A DNA stretch of 57,614 bases from an uncultured Coxiella sp. (GCA_902623005.1 CACNSC010000011.1:1-57614); one strand, 5' to 3'. Positions 42,233 to 51,528 are shown, numbered from the stretch's first letter. Numbers and translations: made by a program. Notes: generated by a model not told the origin, from the letters alone.

Positions 42233-45112
42233 TTACCAAAAAATTGCCGATGGCATGTCTTTGGCATGATGTGCACGCATGTGACAATAAAGAAAACTTG
42301 GCATGCCACGGAATAAGGAAACAAAGTTTGCATCAAATTGGCACGTTGGAAGTTTGTTCAAAAATGTCTGAATAATAGGGTCTGTTGCAGTAGGAAGTAC
42401 ATTGGGTAAACGATTATTGATTTCCACTAGAAGGTCTAGGTCTCCGTAGAATCCACAGCATAAGTTTGGCACTTGATGGTTGGATTGCGCAGTTTTTTCC
42501 GTGACATAAACAGCTTTTTGAAGGCGATCTAAAGCAAGTTCTTTGAGCTCAGGCCATTGCTCAATGCATTCAATATAAAATAAGCCAATACCAACATGGC
42601 CACCACACCATGCCGGCGGTTGTGAAACCACATCGCTAAGGACTTTAAAATCACTGCAGCAGCGCATATCCGGCCAGTATTTTTTGTCTGGGTGGTAATA
42701 CTGATCTAATAGCTCAAATGTTTGATACACCCATTGTTTTGAAAACTCGTCATTGAATTGTTTAGCATAGCGCGAAAAGCAGATTGCAACTCCAGCGATA
42801 CCGTGAGCATAACTTAATAGCGGTGGATGTGGGGTGCCATCTTCAAATTGACTGTCATCGTCATGAGAAAAAGCTCTTGGATCTGGGCATTGTTGTTTGA
42901 GGAAATCAATTTTTTCATGAATGATATTTTCTTCAATATCGTAATGATCGATTAAATGCAGTAGGGTAGTGATATCAAGTGATATGCCACCCATAAGATC
43001 AAATACTTCATCATGATGGTTAGGTGTTGCATTGTTATTTTTTATCAAAATATCAACAATAGGCTGTGCTTGGTTAAAACCACACTGCTTAATTTGATGT
43101 GCAGCATAAAGCATGCCAGCGAAACCATTGAGTCCAAAGCCAATGGCAGGATGCTGATCGAGATGGTGCTTAATCGACTCTAGAATTTTATCGGTTAACT
43201 CGCGACAATTATCACATGAATAAAAGTGATGCCAATGTGCTAGGGTGAATGCAACTCCCATGATGCCATCGTAAAAGCTATATCCGGTAAGGTCGCTTAC
43301 CCATGACTGGTGTTCATCAATCGATAATTGTGGCCAACTGATCTGTCCTTCTGTGATAGTCGCTCCCTTATTGAGTTGCTCGATGATGTCCTGGCATTTG
43401 AGGTTTTGGGTTCCATCTTCTTTATAATGCATACCTTTAATTTCTGTGATGTCGAGTTTATTCCAGCGATGAGCAATAAAGCTGAATTGGATCAGTTGGC
43501 ATTGAGTGGATAGGTCTTCCTCGGATAAATGGTTGAGTAATTGCCGAGACTGCTGCTCGCCACTTCGGACAATACTACAGGGAACAGGCTCAAGGTCGCT
43601 ATCATAAACCATCGTCTCGTTAGCACGCGATTCAAAGTAGGGAATGTCACCGCGATAAAGGTCTTTTTTCTCACTGAGCACAATATTTTTATAATAAGGT
43701 CGATACGCTATGATTTCATTGAGCCATTGAATATGATCGCTGTATTTTTTCTCGTCGTCGAGCAAAAGGGGGTGGTAGCTTTCATTCAGTAAAAAAGCAT
43801 AGTCGTTTGTGTTTCTAAAAAGATAACGTGTAACGACAGATTGGTTGTTAAAAAGTGGTGAGTTTTCCGACAATAGTGCTTGACGATGTTGCATTAAAAT
43901 CTGGTAGGCTGTTTTAAATCCCAGTTCATAGTCATCGGCATATTGAGAGATGGGTTTAACAGGCTGACGGTTTAAACGCGGTGTATTGCCATGGGTTTTG
44001 AGGATGCTGTCTTCGCGTATGAGGTGCATTTCATCGGTTCCTGGCTTATGCCAGCGTGGCACTTTACGCCACAATTTTTGATCATCATTATCACTGATTC
44101 CGGATAAATCGACACCTTTATTTTTTCGGGTTGCATTGAATTGTCGGGGTAAAATAAGACTCTGACCAACGTTTGGGTAATTGTATTGATGTGCTTTGAT
44201 TACAGGTGACATGATGCATTCCATGTCGATGAGAATTGGGTGCGCTCCGTGGGCAATCAGATTCTCATAGTGGATATCAAGTCCATTGATGATGAGCAGT
44301 AAGGCACTGATCTCACCTAAGCTATGATAAAATGAGTTGATATCTTTAGGTTGTTTGCACGTTGTATATTCGATGAATTCGCAATAGCCATAGCTATTGT
44401 ATTCCATGATGTTTGGAAATTTTAATGCTGGTGTTTGACTAACGCCATTATACCATCGACAAAAATCAGCATAATAACCTTCATTAGATAGGCTTCTTGG
44501 TTTATAAACAAATCGTCTTATTTGGTCAAAGATGGTTAAGACACTCACAATAACGACACGCCGACATTGTCGATGCGTGTCACCAGAGGCTTTAAAGTGT
44601 TTGAATCGTTTAACTGGTGCATTGATCAGTTGCGTTTCAATTTCAGTGATATCATTATTCAGGCGTTGAAAAAATTCATCCATCGCAAGGATGTAGTCAT
44701 GGGCTTTGGTTGCAACGCACTTTTTAAGGACTGGGTACGTCTCCCATAGACGTTGGTACATCGGCTCTTGTGCGCATTGTTTGATAAAGTCATTGAACCG
44801 CTCTTCAGGAGTGTCGCCTTTGAGACTTTGATTAATTCGTAGCTTGTGCATTTCAATCACGCAAGATTTAATGATCATGGGTAGAAATACATTCACTGTG
44901 TCTTGGCGTAGGTGGCTGGCCAGCATGGCGTCTGAAAGCTTGGTGCTGAGGAGAGGGCATACGCGAAGCGTTTGACGCAGTGATTGATAGATCGATTCAA
45001 TCACAGGTAGTAATACCGTCATGAAGCGTGATTCAGGTCTTTTGTGATGAATAAGGGGCTGCCACCGTTTTAAGTTGGCAGGTTTTGCGCAGTATGGGTA
45101 ATGCTTGTACAT
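42233..45112 (-). CDS. Class II lanthipeptide synthetase (LanM), CCG type
   Basis: Bifunctional enzyme that dehydrates Ser/Thr of a precursor peptide and cyclises them with Cys. The 959-residue length is typical. The N-terminal DUF4135 kinase-like dehydratase shows GDTH (177-180), KPRS (204-207), GLDIHYENLIAHG (278-289) and LIDMEC (Asp296). The C-terminal LanC-like cyclase (about 610-959) has GFGLNGFAGML, AHGIAG (His770), WCGGHVGIG (Cys836) and NLCCGFYG (Cys885, Cys886). Zinc is therefore held by three Cys, the CCG arrangement of ProcM-like, substrate-tolerant enzymes, instead of Cys-Cys-His. No precursor gene, protease or LanT is visible within several kilobases, so it is an orphan whose substrates must lie elsewhere. 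Confidence 0.92.
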   Translation of the reverse strand: MYKHYPYCAKPANLKRWQPLIHHKRPESRFMTVLLPVIESIYQSLRQTLRVCPLLSTKLSDAMLASHLRQDTVNVFLPMIIKSCVIEMHKLRINQSLKGDTPEERFNDFIKQCAQEPMYQRLWETYPVLKKCVATKAHDYILAMDEFFQRLNNDITEIETQLINAPVKRFKHFKASGDTHRQCRRVVIVSVLTIFDQIRRFVYKPRSLSNEGYYADFCRWYNGVSQTPALKFPNIMEYNSYGYCEFIEYTTCKQPKDINSFYHSLGEISALLLIINGLDIHYENLIAHGAHPILIDMECIMSPVIKAHQYNYPNVGQSLILPRQFNATRKNKGVDLSGISDNDDQKLWRKVPRWHKPGTDEMHLIREDSILKTHGNTPRLNRQPVKPISQYADDYELGFKTAYQILMQHRQALLSENSPLFNNQSVVTRYLFRNTNDYAFLLNESYHPLLLDDEKKYSDHIQWLNEIIAYRPYYKNIVLSEKKDLYRGDIPYFESRANETMVYDSDLEPVPCSIVRSGEQQSRQLLNHLSEEDLSTQCQLIQFSFIAHRWNKLDITEIKGMHYKEDGTQNLKCQDIIEQLNKGATITEGQISWPQLSIDEHQSWVSDLTGYSFYDGIMGVAFTLAHWHHFYSCDNCRELTDKILESIKHHLDQHPAIGFGLNGFAGMLYAAHQIKQCGFNQAQPIVDILIKNNNATPNHHDEVFDLMGGISLDITTLLHLIDHYDIEENIIHEKIDFLKQQCPDPRAFSHDDDSQFEDGTPHPPLLSYAHGIAGVAICFSRYAKQFNDEFSKQWVYQTFELLDQYYHPDKKYWPDMRCCSDFKVLSDVVSQPPAWCGGHVGIGLFYIECIEQWPELKELALDRLQKAVYVTEKTAQSNHQVPNLCCGFYGDLDLLVEINNRLPNVLPTATDPIIQTFLNKLPTCQFDANFVSLFRGMPSFLYCHMRAHHAKDMPSAIFW

Positions 45113-45267
45113 AAGTCGCTCCCTGACGTGAATGGTTTAATTTTATTTTAATCTTGATAAAAAACATAGTATTAAGTGTCTCAGCTGTCGACCCAACTGG
45201 TTGTGAATGCTTTGCCTTTCGCCTAAGGCTGCGCTAGCATGGCGCAATATTAAAACGCTTTGAGCTT

Positions 45268-46413
45268 ATGAACCTCTCTGACTCCCAGTTTTACGTCGCG
45301 CGTTGCCCGGTGCATTTTAGCCATGAGGAGTCTTCGCTATCATCGCTGGTGCAGCAATGGCTGAGTGCATACCAAGATCATCGCTGTGTGATTATCACTG
45401 ACGATACCGTTGCTCATTTGTATGCGTCATCTCTTCAATCCGCTATTCAGTCCGTTGGGCAATCTTGTCATGTCGTGTCTTTTCCTGCCGGTGAGGTCTC
45501 TAAAACTCGCGAGACCAAAGCGGCATTGGAGGATCAATTGTTCGCTCTTGGTTACACGCGTAAAACCGTTGTGATTGCCTGTGGTGGTGGCGTTGTATTG
45601 GATATGGCTGGATTTATTGCGGCCACATACTTACGCGGCGTGCCTTGTTTTTACCTGCCCACATCTTTGCTAGCCATGGTGGATGCTGCTATTGGCGGAA
45701 AAACAGCCGTCAATACACCGCAGGGAAAAAATCTCATTGGTACTTTCACTCAGCCACAAGCAGTGGGTATTCATACGGGTTTTTTAAGCACCTTGCCGGT
45801 TACTGAGTGTTGGGCTGGCTGGTCAGAGATGATTAAGCATGCTTTCATCAAAGATGTCACGCTACTCGATGATTTAGAGATATTGGCAAATCGATTATGG
45901 GCTCATCAATCCATCGATCCGGCCATGTGGCTGCGCAGTATTCGGGCCAGTGTCGAGATTAAAGCTCGAGTGGTTGAAGCCGATCAACGTGAACAACACG
46001 GTGAACGTCAGGTCCTCAATTATGGCCACACCGTTGCTCATGCGATAGAGTCTCAGTCGGAATACCGTATTTCGCACGGTGATGCGGTCCGTGCTGGACT
46101 CTGGGTGGAAAGTTATTTGTCGTACTTACTGCATGGTCTCTCAGAGCCTGATTGGCAGCGCATCCAGCAAATCATATCGCTAGCGCCAAATGTAAGCATT
46201 CAGTCGTGGTCTGATCAGCAGTGGGATGCCTGTGTTGCGCGGATGTTTTGCGATAAGAAATCACAACGGCATGAGATCCGCTGTGTCTTGATACAGGCGC
46301 TAGGTGTGGTATCTCCCCAAGATCATCAGTGGACAGTTACTATCGACCAATCTGTCATGCGACAAGCGTGCCAAGCCTATGCTAAGGAGTTTTCGTGTTA
46401 CCCCGTGTTGTAG
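45268..46413 (+). CDS. aroB: 3-dehydroquinate synthase
   Basis: Converts DAHP to 3-dehydroquinate, second step of the shikimate pathway, with NAD and a divalent metal. The 381-residue protein has the NAD-binding ACGGGVVLDMAGFIAATYLRG (first residues from 104), VDAAIGGKTAVN (138-149), GTFTQPQAV, SEMIKHAFI with the metal ligand Glu187, NYGHTVAHAIE and ISHGDAV with the two His ligands. Length is normal. It overlaps the downstream aroDE gene by 19 bases on the same strand, so the two are one translationally coupled unit. The proteobacterial aroK-aroB arrangement is not kept. Confidence 0.95.
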   Translation: MNLSDSQFYVARCPVHFSHEESSLSSLVQQWLSAYQDHRCVIITDDTVAHLYASSLQSAIQSVGQSCHVVSFPAGEVSKTRETKAALEDQLFALGYTRKTVVIACGGGVVLDMAGFIAATYLRGVPCFYLPTSLLAMVDAAIGGKTAVNTPQGKNLIGTFTQPQAVGIHTGFLSTLPVTECWAGWSEMIKHAFIKDVTLLDDLEILANRLWAHQSIDPAMWLRSIRASVEIKARVVEADQREQHGERQVLNYGHTVAHAIESQSEYRISHGDAVRAGLWVESYLSYLLHGLSEPDWQRIQQIISLAPNVSIQSWSDQQWDACVARMFCDKKSQRHEIRCVLIQALGVVSPQDHQWTVTIDQSVMRQACQAYAKEFSCYPVL

Positions 46414-47834
46414 TAACTATTGCTGTTGAAGACATGGCTACGGCTCGTCGTGACTGCTTGCGGATACCCGCCAGCGTTTATGCCGTTGAGTTGCGTTGTG
46501 ATTACAGTTCTACGATCAGTGTAGATCAGGTAGCTGAGTTAATGGCGCTCATTCATGTGCCTTGTATCATTACTCTGCGTCCAGTTAGACAAGGTGGGCA
46601 TTTTAAGGGACGTGAAGTTGATCGAATTGCATTATTAACTTCATTATTATCGTTAAAGCCGCAATACATGGATGTTGAGCATGACATTGACGGTGACGTT
46701 CTAAAGCATTTTACAACCATTTCATCAACAACTCGCTTGATTCGATCGTATCATCATCTGACCGGTTATCCTGAAAATTTATCGACCATCATTGCGAGTA
46801 TGCAGCATCCAGCGGTTTCACTTTACAAATTAGTTACAACAGCGACAAGTTCCATCGATACGCTCAAGATGTTGTGCTGCGTGCAAGCACAGTCTGCAAA
46901 GCAGGATTTTATCGGTCATTGCATGGGTGAGGCGGGTTTTTTTGGGCGGATTGCCGGCGCTGTTCTTGGCAATTACTGGACCTATGCAGCACTGGATGAA
47001 TCCAGTGCTGTCTTGCAACACATGCCAACCATAAGCACTTTAGAACGCACCTATCGACTATCGCGACACACCATAGGCTACGATTTATATGCATTAATTG
47101 GTGATCCAATTGATGCCAGTATTGGGCATGAGTTTCATAACGCGCGCTTTGCTGCGTTACAGCAGCCCGCGCTCTATCTGAAAATTCGATTGCAGGCACA
47201 GGAATGTGCCGAATTTTTTAGGCTGATTCAGCCACTACCTTTTCGAGGTATCAGTGTCACCATGCCTTTAAAGCAAACTGTGATGAAGTACGTTGATGTC
47301 ACATCAAACTGTTTAGCAGTTAATACGCTGACTCGACAAGATACGGGTTGGTACGGCAGTAACACCGATGGCCAAGGTGCGGTAAAAACTATTCTGGCAC
47401 GTCATGCATTACACAATAAGAATGTCTGGGTGTTGGGTTGCGGTGGCGCCGGGCTTGCTATCGTTCAAGCACTGATTGAGCAAGGTGTTGCGGTTACAGT
47501 GATTAATCGAACATCACATGCAGTGTTAGAACAGCTTCCTATTACAGTTTATCAATGGGGGGATATATCGGATTATGCCACGCAAACCGTTGATGGGGTG
47601 GTGAATGCATTACCTTCAACAGTGATTAATGAACCTACTATCGAGTCAGTGGTGATGCAACTCCTAAAGCACCGTCCCTGGGTATTAGACTGCAATTATC
47701 CGGCTACGCAGCAACAGCTTGCACAACGTTGTATCCAAGCGGGTTGTATCTACTTATCAGGTGAGCGATTTTTTGAACAGCAAGCGATTGCGCAGTCCGA
47801 GTACTGGCTTGAAGCGGTTAATCAGAGTGGTTAA
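46395..47834 (+). CDS. aroDE: Bifunctional 3-dehydroquinate dehydratase / shikimate dehydrogenase
   Basis: A 479-residue fusion performing the third and fourth steps. The type I dehydroquinase domain (1-210) shows VELRCDY (Glu32), ITLRPVRQGG, the general-base His120 in RSYHHLTGYP and Schiff-base Lys145 in LYKLVTTA. The shikimate dehydrogenase domain (about 225-479) shows SVTMPLKQ with Lys293, SNTDGQGAV with Asp325, and the NADP loop LGCGGAGLA (348-355). The usual SxSPxxHN motif is SIGHEFHN. Such a fusion is standard in plants and Chlamydiae (similar length there) but unusual in Gammaproteobacteria. The start is GTG at 46395, with AAGGAG a few bases upstream, inside the end of aroB. Confidence 0.93.
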   Translation: MLPRVVVTIAVEDMATARRDCLRIPASVYAVELRCDYSSTISVDQVAELMALIHVPCIITLRPVRQGGHFKGREVDRIALLTSLLSLKPQYMDVEHDIDGDVLKHFTTISSTTRLIRSYHHLTGYPENLSTIIASMQHPAVSLYKLVTTATSSIDTLKMLCCVQAQSAKQDFIGHCMGEAGFFGRIAGAVLGNYWTYAALDESSAVLQHMPTISTLERTYRLSRHTIGYDLYALIGDPIDASIGHEFHNARFAALQQPALYLKIRLQAQECAEFFRLIQPLPFRGISVTMPLKQTVMKYVDVTSNCLAVNTLTRQDTGWYGSNTDGQGAVKTILARHALHNKNVWVLGCGGAGLAIVQALIEQGVAVTVINRTSHAVLEQLPITVYQWGDISDYATQTVDGVVNALPSTVINEPTIESVVMQLLKHRPWVLDCNYPATQQQLAQRCIQAGCIYLSGERFFEQQAIAQSEYWLEAVNQSG

Positions 47835-47900
47835 GCTGGCAAACTTGCTTAATTAGTTTAAAACATTGATCGAACACATACCGCCTGACGAGGAGTAGTA

Positions 47901-48119
47901 ATGAATCACCCAAAAAAATCCGAAAAGCCATCGATTTCTGATGAGACTAATCTTCTAATTGACCTGGCCTGGGATGATAAGGTCTCATTTAAAGACATTG
48001 AGAACCGTTTGGGTATCACTGAAGCTGAAGTTAAAGCGACCATGAAAAAAGTCTTAAAACCTAGAAGCTATGTACTTTGGCGCGAGCGCATTAAAAAGTA
48101 TAAAAAAGCACGACGTTAA
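47901..48119 (+). CDS. DUF2805 / TIGR03643 family small protein
   Basis: 72 residues: a helix-turn-helix-like segment (LIDLAWDDKVSFKDIENRLG, then TEAEVKATMKKVL) followed by the family's conserved LKPRSYVLWRERIKKYKK tail. Family members are found in many proteobacteria and bacteroidetes, often near CRY-DASH or other photolyase-related genes; a CRY-DASH gene lies 2 kb away here. Function unknown; a DNA- or RNA-binding role is suggested only by shape and charge. The ATG follows GAGGAG with an AGTA spacer. Upstream, TTAAGC/GCTTAA (47832-47853) could be a weak end signal for aroDE. Confidence 0.8.
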   Translation: MNHPKKSEKPSISDETNLLIDLAWDDKVSFKDIENRLGITEAEVKATMKKVLKPRSYVLWRERIKKYKKARR

Positions 48120-48272
48120 AGTTCTAAAGAAATCCCTATTTCAACAATCCCGCGAGTTTATGTTGTTATTGCCTGCTATCACGATCGGTATAGTTGATCA
48201 TAGTGCGTTGAATCTTAAGCGGTGTAAAAATAAAAAATACTAATCACAGAGCGGCAATAAGCGAATTGCGGT

Positions 48273-48557
48273 TTAGTTGATTAATGGCGTTAACGCGTCG
48301 TTACTTCGACTGACCTGAAACTCACGGATACGGTATTCGGCAATGCCGTGTTGATAGAAGGGGTCTTGCTCAATGATGCTTTGAATGTCATCACGATTGA
48401 CCATTGCGAGAATAATGCCTCCATCACGTGGGACTTTCGCGCCTGAGGCGATAAATGCCCCGCTGCTAAAATGACGATCAAGGAAGGTTTGGTGCTGTGT
48501 CAACCAGCGCTCCACAACGGCTATGGGCTGAAGGTAAGTGAGTTCGATAACTAACAT
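48273..48557 (-). CDS. YciI-like protein
   Basis: 94 residues of the YciI/YCII dimeric alpha+beta-barrel family. The pattern is typical: N-terminal strand MLVIELTY, a helix with RWLTQHQTFLDRHFSSGAFI, then ASGAKVPRDGGIILAM, and the end helix with QDPFYQHGIAEYRIREF. The conserved His (HQTFLDRH) and Asp-Pro-Phe (EQDPF) residues implicated in this fold are present. Members are small enzymes or enzyme-like proteins with poorly known substrates. It is a single gene, leftward, with about 150 non-coding bases on each side. Confidence 0.82.
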   Translation of the reverse strand: MLVIELTYLQPIAVVERWLTQHQTFLDRHFSSGAFIASGAKVPRDGGIILAMVNRDDIQSIIEQDPFYQHGIAEYRIREFQVSRSNDALTPLIN

Positions 48558-48711
48558 AAGGGCTCATTTGGTGATGGTTGGCTATTTCTCGAGTCAGCGT
48601 ACCATGTGCATTCAATCTGGCTCGAAAGCTCTTGCTAACTAAACTATACAGCCTGCTTGTGCCGGTTTTCTACAATTTTTTCGGATGTACGGTATGGCTT
48701 GGTACGACGAC

Positions 48712-49092
48712 TTACAGAATCACAAAGATCAGGCCAATTGCGAACGCGATGATTGCAACAATCAGCAGAACTGAAGAAATTAAGCGTAATCTTGCGCACA
48801 TTTTTCCCTCGACAGGATCGGCTGGACAAGGCATGTTGCGTGAGCGATGCAGTCGCCATCCTGCGATGACAATTAAAATAGCGGCGATTATAAATATCCA
48901 CCACTTATGCTCTGAGAGTCCGACTAACCAGGGGAGGTTGGTGATTAATGTCGCGAATGCTGCCCCAAGTCCAAGCATGACAAAAAGCGCTGGCAATGCG
49001 CAGCAAATCAGTGTCGCTGAGCTGGATATCAAGGCCAATATGACGATAAGAGTGTTTCTTTTTGATTGTCTTAAATTAGGATTTCTTGTCAT
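48712..49092 (-). CDS. MerT-like heavy-metal membrane transporter
   Basis: About 126 residues with three to four membrane helices. The first helix ends in a vicinal Cys pair (LICCALPALFVMLGLGAAFA), which is the MerT signature for handing Hg(II) or another soft metal across the inner membrane. A second Cys pair (MPCPADPVEGKMC) lies before the last helix, as in MerT. ATG 49092 is preferred over the TTG at 49101 because AGGAAG is ten bases upstream of it. It overlaps the end of the MerP-like gene by 17 bases and so is coupled to it. There is no merA or merR nearby; the true metal is unknown. Confidence 0.75.
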   Translation of the reverse strand: MTRNPNLRQSKRNTLIVILALISSSATLICCALPALFVMLGLGAAFATLITNLPWLVGLSEHKWWIFIIAAILIVIAGWRLHRSRNMPCPADPVEGKMCARLRLISSVLLIVAIIAFAIGLIFVIL

Positions 49093-49405
49093 TATATTCA
49101 ATCTTCCTGATGCTGTAGCCTGACTTATTAAGGATATTACTCAGGTCTTGTTCACTAAGGTGTTCGTTTGGTTTAAAAATTATCGTTACCTTTTTGTTCG
49201 TTAAATCAATCGTAAAATCCTTTACGCTTTGTTCTTTGTTCAGACGTTTAGTAATGCCGCTCGCACAGAAATCACAGACCATACCATTGACAGTTACAAT
49301 GGCTCTTTCTCCATCAAGACTGTTGGACTTGGGGTAGGCTATTTGAGAGAACACTATCATGCATAGTGATAATGTAAATAGAAGTATTCGATGGTTTTGA
49401 AACAT
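49076..49405 (-). CDS. MerP-like periplasmic heavy-metal-binding protein
   Basis: 109 residues: signal peptide (HRILLFTLSLCMIVFSQIAY), then an HMA domain with the metal motif GMVCDFC (two Cys) and the usual beta-alpha-beta pattern (AIVTVNGMV, DFTIDLTNKKVTIIF). The motif is GMxCxxC, as in MerP, CopZ and ATPase N-termini. It is exported and lies between an outer-membrane protein gene and a MerT-like gene, so it probably scavenges metal in the periplasm and passes it to the MerT-like protein. It begins 22 bases after the outer-membrane protein gene. Confidence 0.82.
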   Translation of the reverse strand: MFQNHRILLFTLSLCMIVFSQIAYPKSNSLDGERAIVTVNGMVCDFCASGITKRLNKEQSVKDFTIDLTNKKVTIIFKPNEHLSEQDLSNILNKSGYSIRKIEYNDKKS

Positions 49406-49427
49406 AGTCGCTATCCTTGTATTAATG

Positions 49428-50114
49428 TTAAAAACGAATCACGCAATTTAATAGCAGATGATCTCGATTATTGATACCTAACTCCAGAAGAGTTGTGGAT
49501 TTAAAAAGCCGAACTAGCGGTGTCACTGTCCAGGCATGATTTTCCTCTGGAGTATAATCAATTTCAACCATCAGCCAGGTATGAAGATCGCCATAGTCGC
49601 CAATATAGGGTGCTAAGCCAAAGCGTGCAGATTGGTTAAAAAAGTGACTGATACTAGGTGCATCTAGAAAACGGTTGCTATAACTCACAAAGACTCGCTG
49701 TGTTTCCCAGTCGCTAGCGATGCCTGTGAAATAACTCAGCTCAGACGATTGACTGCAGTCCGTTTGATAGCAATAAGCGATACCTAATCCTGATCTCAAA
49801 TAGAGATTGGCTTGTGAATTAGAGGTGTTACGTCGATACAGTAAATTATTCAGTTGAAATGCATTCATATAAAAAGAATCCATCTCAAAGTCTTCGTATC
49901 GATAGCCGATTGAATAATTGACTGTTGGGGAGTAATGAATATGAACAGAAGAACTAAATTCGTCGGTCATGATCATGGTAGTCCAGCCATCCTCATAGGA
50001 AACAGGCCGTGCAATGGTGTTATCAAGACCGGTGACAAATACAATAACCACGATCAAAACAAAACGTATGGCTTGATAGCTTTTAATTGTTATATCGCTT
50101 CTATGTAAAAGCAC
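49428..50114 (-). CDS. Outer-membrane beta-barrel-like protein of a metal-transport operon
   Basis: 228 residues, starting with a GTG at 50114 and a signal peptide (IRFVLIVVIVFVTGL). The mature part begins ARPVSYEDGWTTMIMTD and then alternates polar and hydrophobic residues in short strands ending in aromatic residues, closing with NCVIRF, a C-terminal Phe typical of outer-membrane barrels. I recall proteins with the same RPVSYxxGWTxM opening next to MerT/MerP-like genes in other gammaproteobacteria. First gene of a three-gene leftward operon (this, MerP-like, MerT-like). It may admit the metal through the outer membrane. Two Cys (YCYQTDC) sit in one loop. Confidence 0.65.
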   Translation of the reverse strand: MLLHRSDITIKSYQAIRFVLIVVIVFVTGLDNTIARPVSYEDGWTTMIMTDEFSSSVHIHYSPTVNYSIGYRYEDFEMDSFYMNAFQLNNLLYRRNTSNSQANLYLRSGLGIAYCYQTDCSQSSELSYFTGIASDWETQRVFVSYSNRFLDAPSISHFFNQSARFGLAPYIGDYGDLHTWLMVEIDYTPEENHAWTVTPLVRLFKSTTLLELGINNRDHLLLNCVIRF

Positions 50115-50256
50115 TAGATATGCCTTCTCTATTGAGTCATCGATCGTTTGAATATATCGAATTTTTTATCGGGCTGGCAAGGTCGGTGAGTTCTATTGCA
50201 CTAGGTATCAAGTTGAATAGGTAGTATCTTGTCTATATGAGCAAATCGACGGTGCT

Positions 50257-51528
50257 TTACCGTTGGTTGATCCAGTGGTCGATATAGCAGCGATCTGGAT
50301 CATATTGTTTTTGTTGTTTATCGATATTAAATTGTCGCTTTCTTGGGTCATGACCCACGCCTGCGAGATATGCCCAATTACACCAGTTGCTACTCACATC
50401 ATAGTCAATTAACTGAGCTTGAAAGTGATAGGCTCCCATGCGCCAATCGTGATTTAGCTCATTGACTAAGTAGCTAGCAACCAATTGCCGGCCGCGGTTG
50501 GACATGTAGCCGGTTTGTTTCAGTTCAATCATGTTAGCGTTGATGAAGTCATGAGCTGTCGATGCATTCACCCACTGATCGAATCCTCTAACGTTGTTGG
50601 ATGTTGTGGGGGGCTGTTGTTGCATACCTCCAAACAGAAAAAATGCCTTAGGCTGGTGTATCATGGCGTGTTTAAAAAATTCACGCCAAAGCAGCTCGAA
50701 TTTGAGCCAATAAGTCGATTCATTAGCACCATATTCAGTTTCATACTGCTCAATAGCGATAATCACACGCTTTGGCGATAGTGCTCCGTGTGCGAGCCAG
50801 GGTGATAATTTGGAGGAAAAGTCAAAGCCAAGTAGCTCATTGCGAGTGGCTTTGTAGGTCTTAATACAATGACTTCCTGTGAGGTAGTAGTTAAGACGTT
50901 GTCGTGCCGCTTGTTCGCCCGGTTGGAAGAGTTGGCACTGCAGTGGTTCGGCTTGCGTGATTGCACGTTGTGCCAATGTATCATCTTGATAAGGTTTAAG
51001 TCGTGATGGGTCAAGTGGTTGATTGCTCAGGTTTACCAAAATAGCTTTGGCTTCGAGTTTTTTCCTAAAGTGTGTAAAGCTCTTTTGAAAAGATGATTTC
51101 GGAAGTTGCAATTCGTCGGGTGTGTATAGTGTCTCACACAGCACCGTCTCGATCACCAATTGTGGAAACTGACGCTGTAATAATTTGAGTTGGTTAATCT
51201 CATCAACTGCAATGGGCTGCTCAATGCGACAGTGGGTAATCTCAAGGTGTCGGATAAGGTGCTGCAGAAGAGTGTCAGTCTCTTGATTAAAGATGGGGAT
51301 ACGATAGCCAGTTTGTTGTAAAAAAGTTTGGCTCATCTCGAGAGCAGATGCCAAATTAAAACGAATAAAGTCTGGCGAGCGCCTTGGGAAGCCATAGACA
51401 TCTTGATCAAACTTAGCATCGACATTGCCAATGATCACGGTTTCGATTTTTGCAGCGTCTTCGTTCAACTGCAGTAAGGCGTTATCATCACAACGCCATG
51501 TATTTTGGATAAAAATCAGTCGAGTCAT
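50257..51528 (-). CDS. Cryptochrome DASH / photolyase family protein
   Basis: FAD-containing light-dependent DNA repair or signalling protein; CRY-DASH enzymes repair cyclobutane dimers in single-stranded DNA. From ATG 51528 (AGGTG five bases upstream) there are 423 residues. An N-terminal Rossmann photolyase domain (RLIFIQNTWRCDDN) is followed by the helical FAD domain: GEQAARQRLNYYL, KTYKATRNELLGFDFSSKLS, LAHGALSPK, TGYMSNRGRQLVASYL, and the DASH-like WRMGAYHFQAQLIDYDVSSN and GVGHDPRKRQFN. The FAD-binding Asp/Asn region and Trp residues are conserved. Single gene, leftward. Confidence 0.92.
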   Translation of the reverse strand: MTRLIFIQNTWRCDDNALLQLNEDAAKIETVIIGNVDAKFDQDVYGFPRRSPDFIRFNLASALEMSQTFLQQTGYRIPIFNQETDTLLQHLIRHLEITHCRIEQPIAVDEINQLKLLQRQFPQLVIETVLCETLYTPDELQLPKSSFQKSFTHFRKKLEAKAILVNLSNQPLDPSRLKPYQDDTLAQRAITQAEPLQCQLFQPGEQAARQRLNYYLTGSHCIKTYKATRNELLGFDFSSKLSPWLAHGALSPKRVIIAIEQYETEYGANESTYWLKFELLWREFFKHAMIHQPKAFFLFGGMQQQPPTTSNNVRGFDQWVNASTAHDFINANMIELKQTGYMSNRGRQLVASYLVNELNHDWRMGAYHFQAQLIDYDVSSNWCNWAYLAGVGHDPRKRQFNIDKQQKQYDPDRCYIDHWINQR

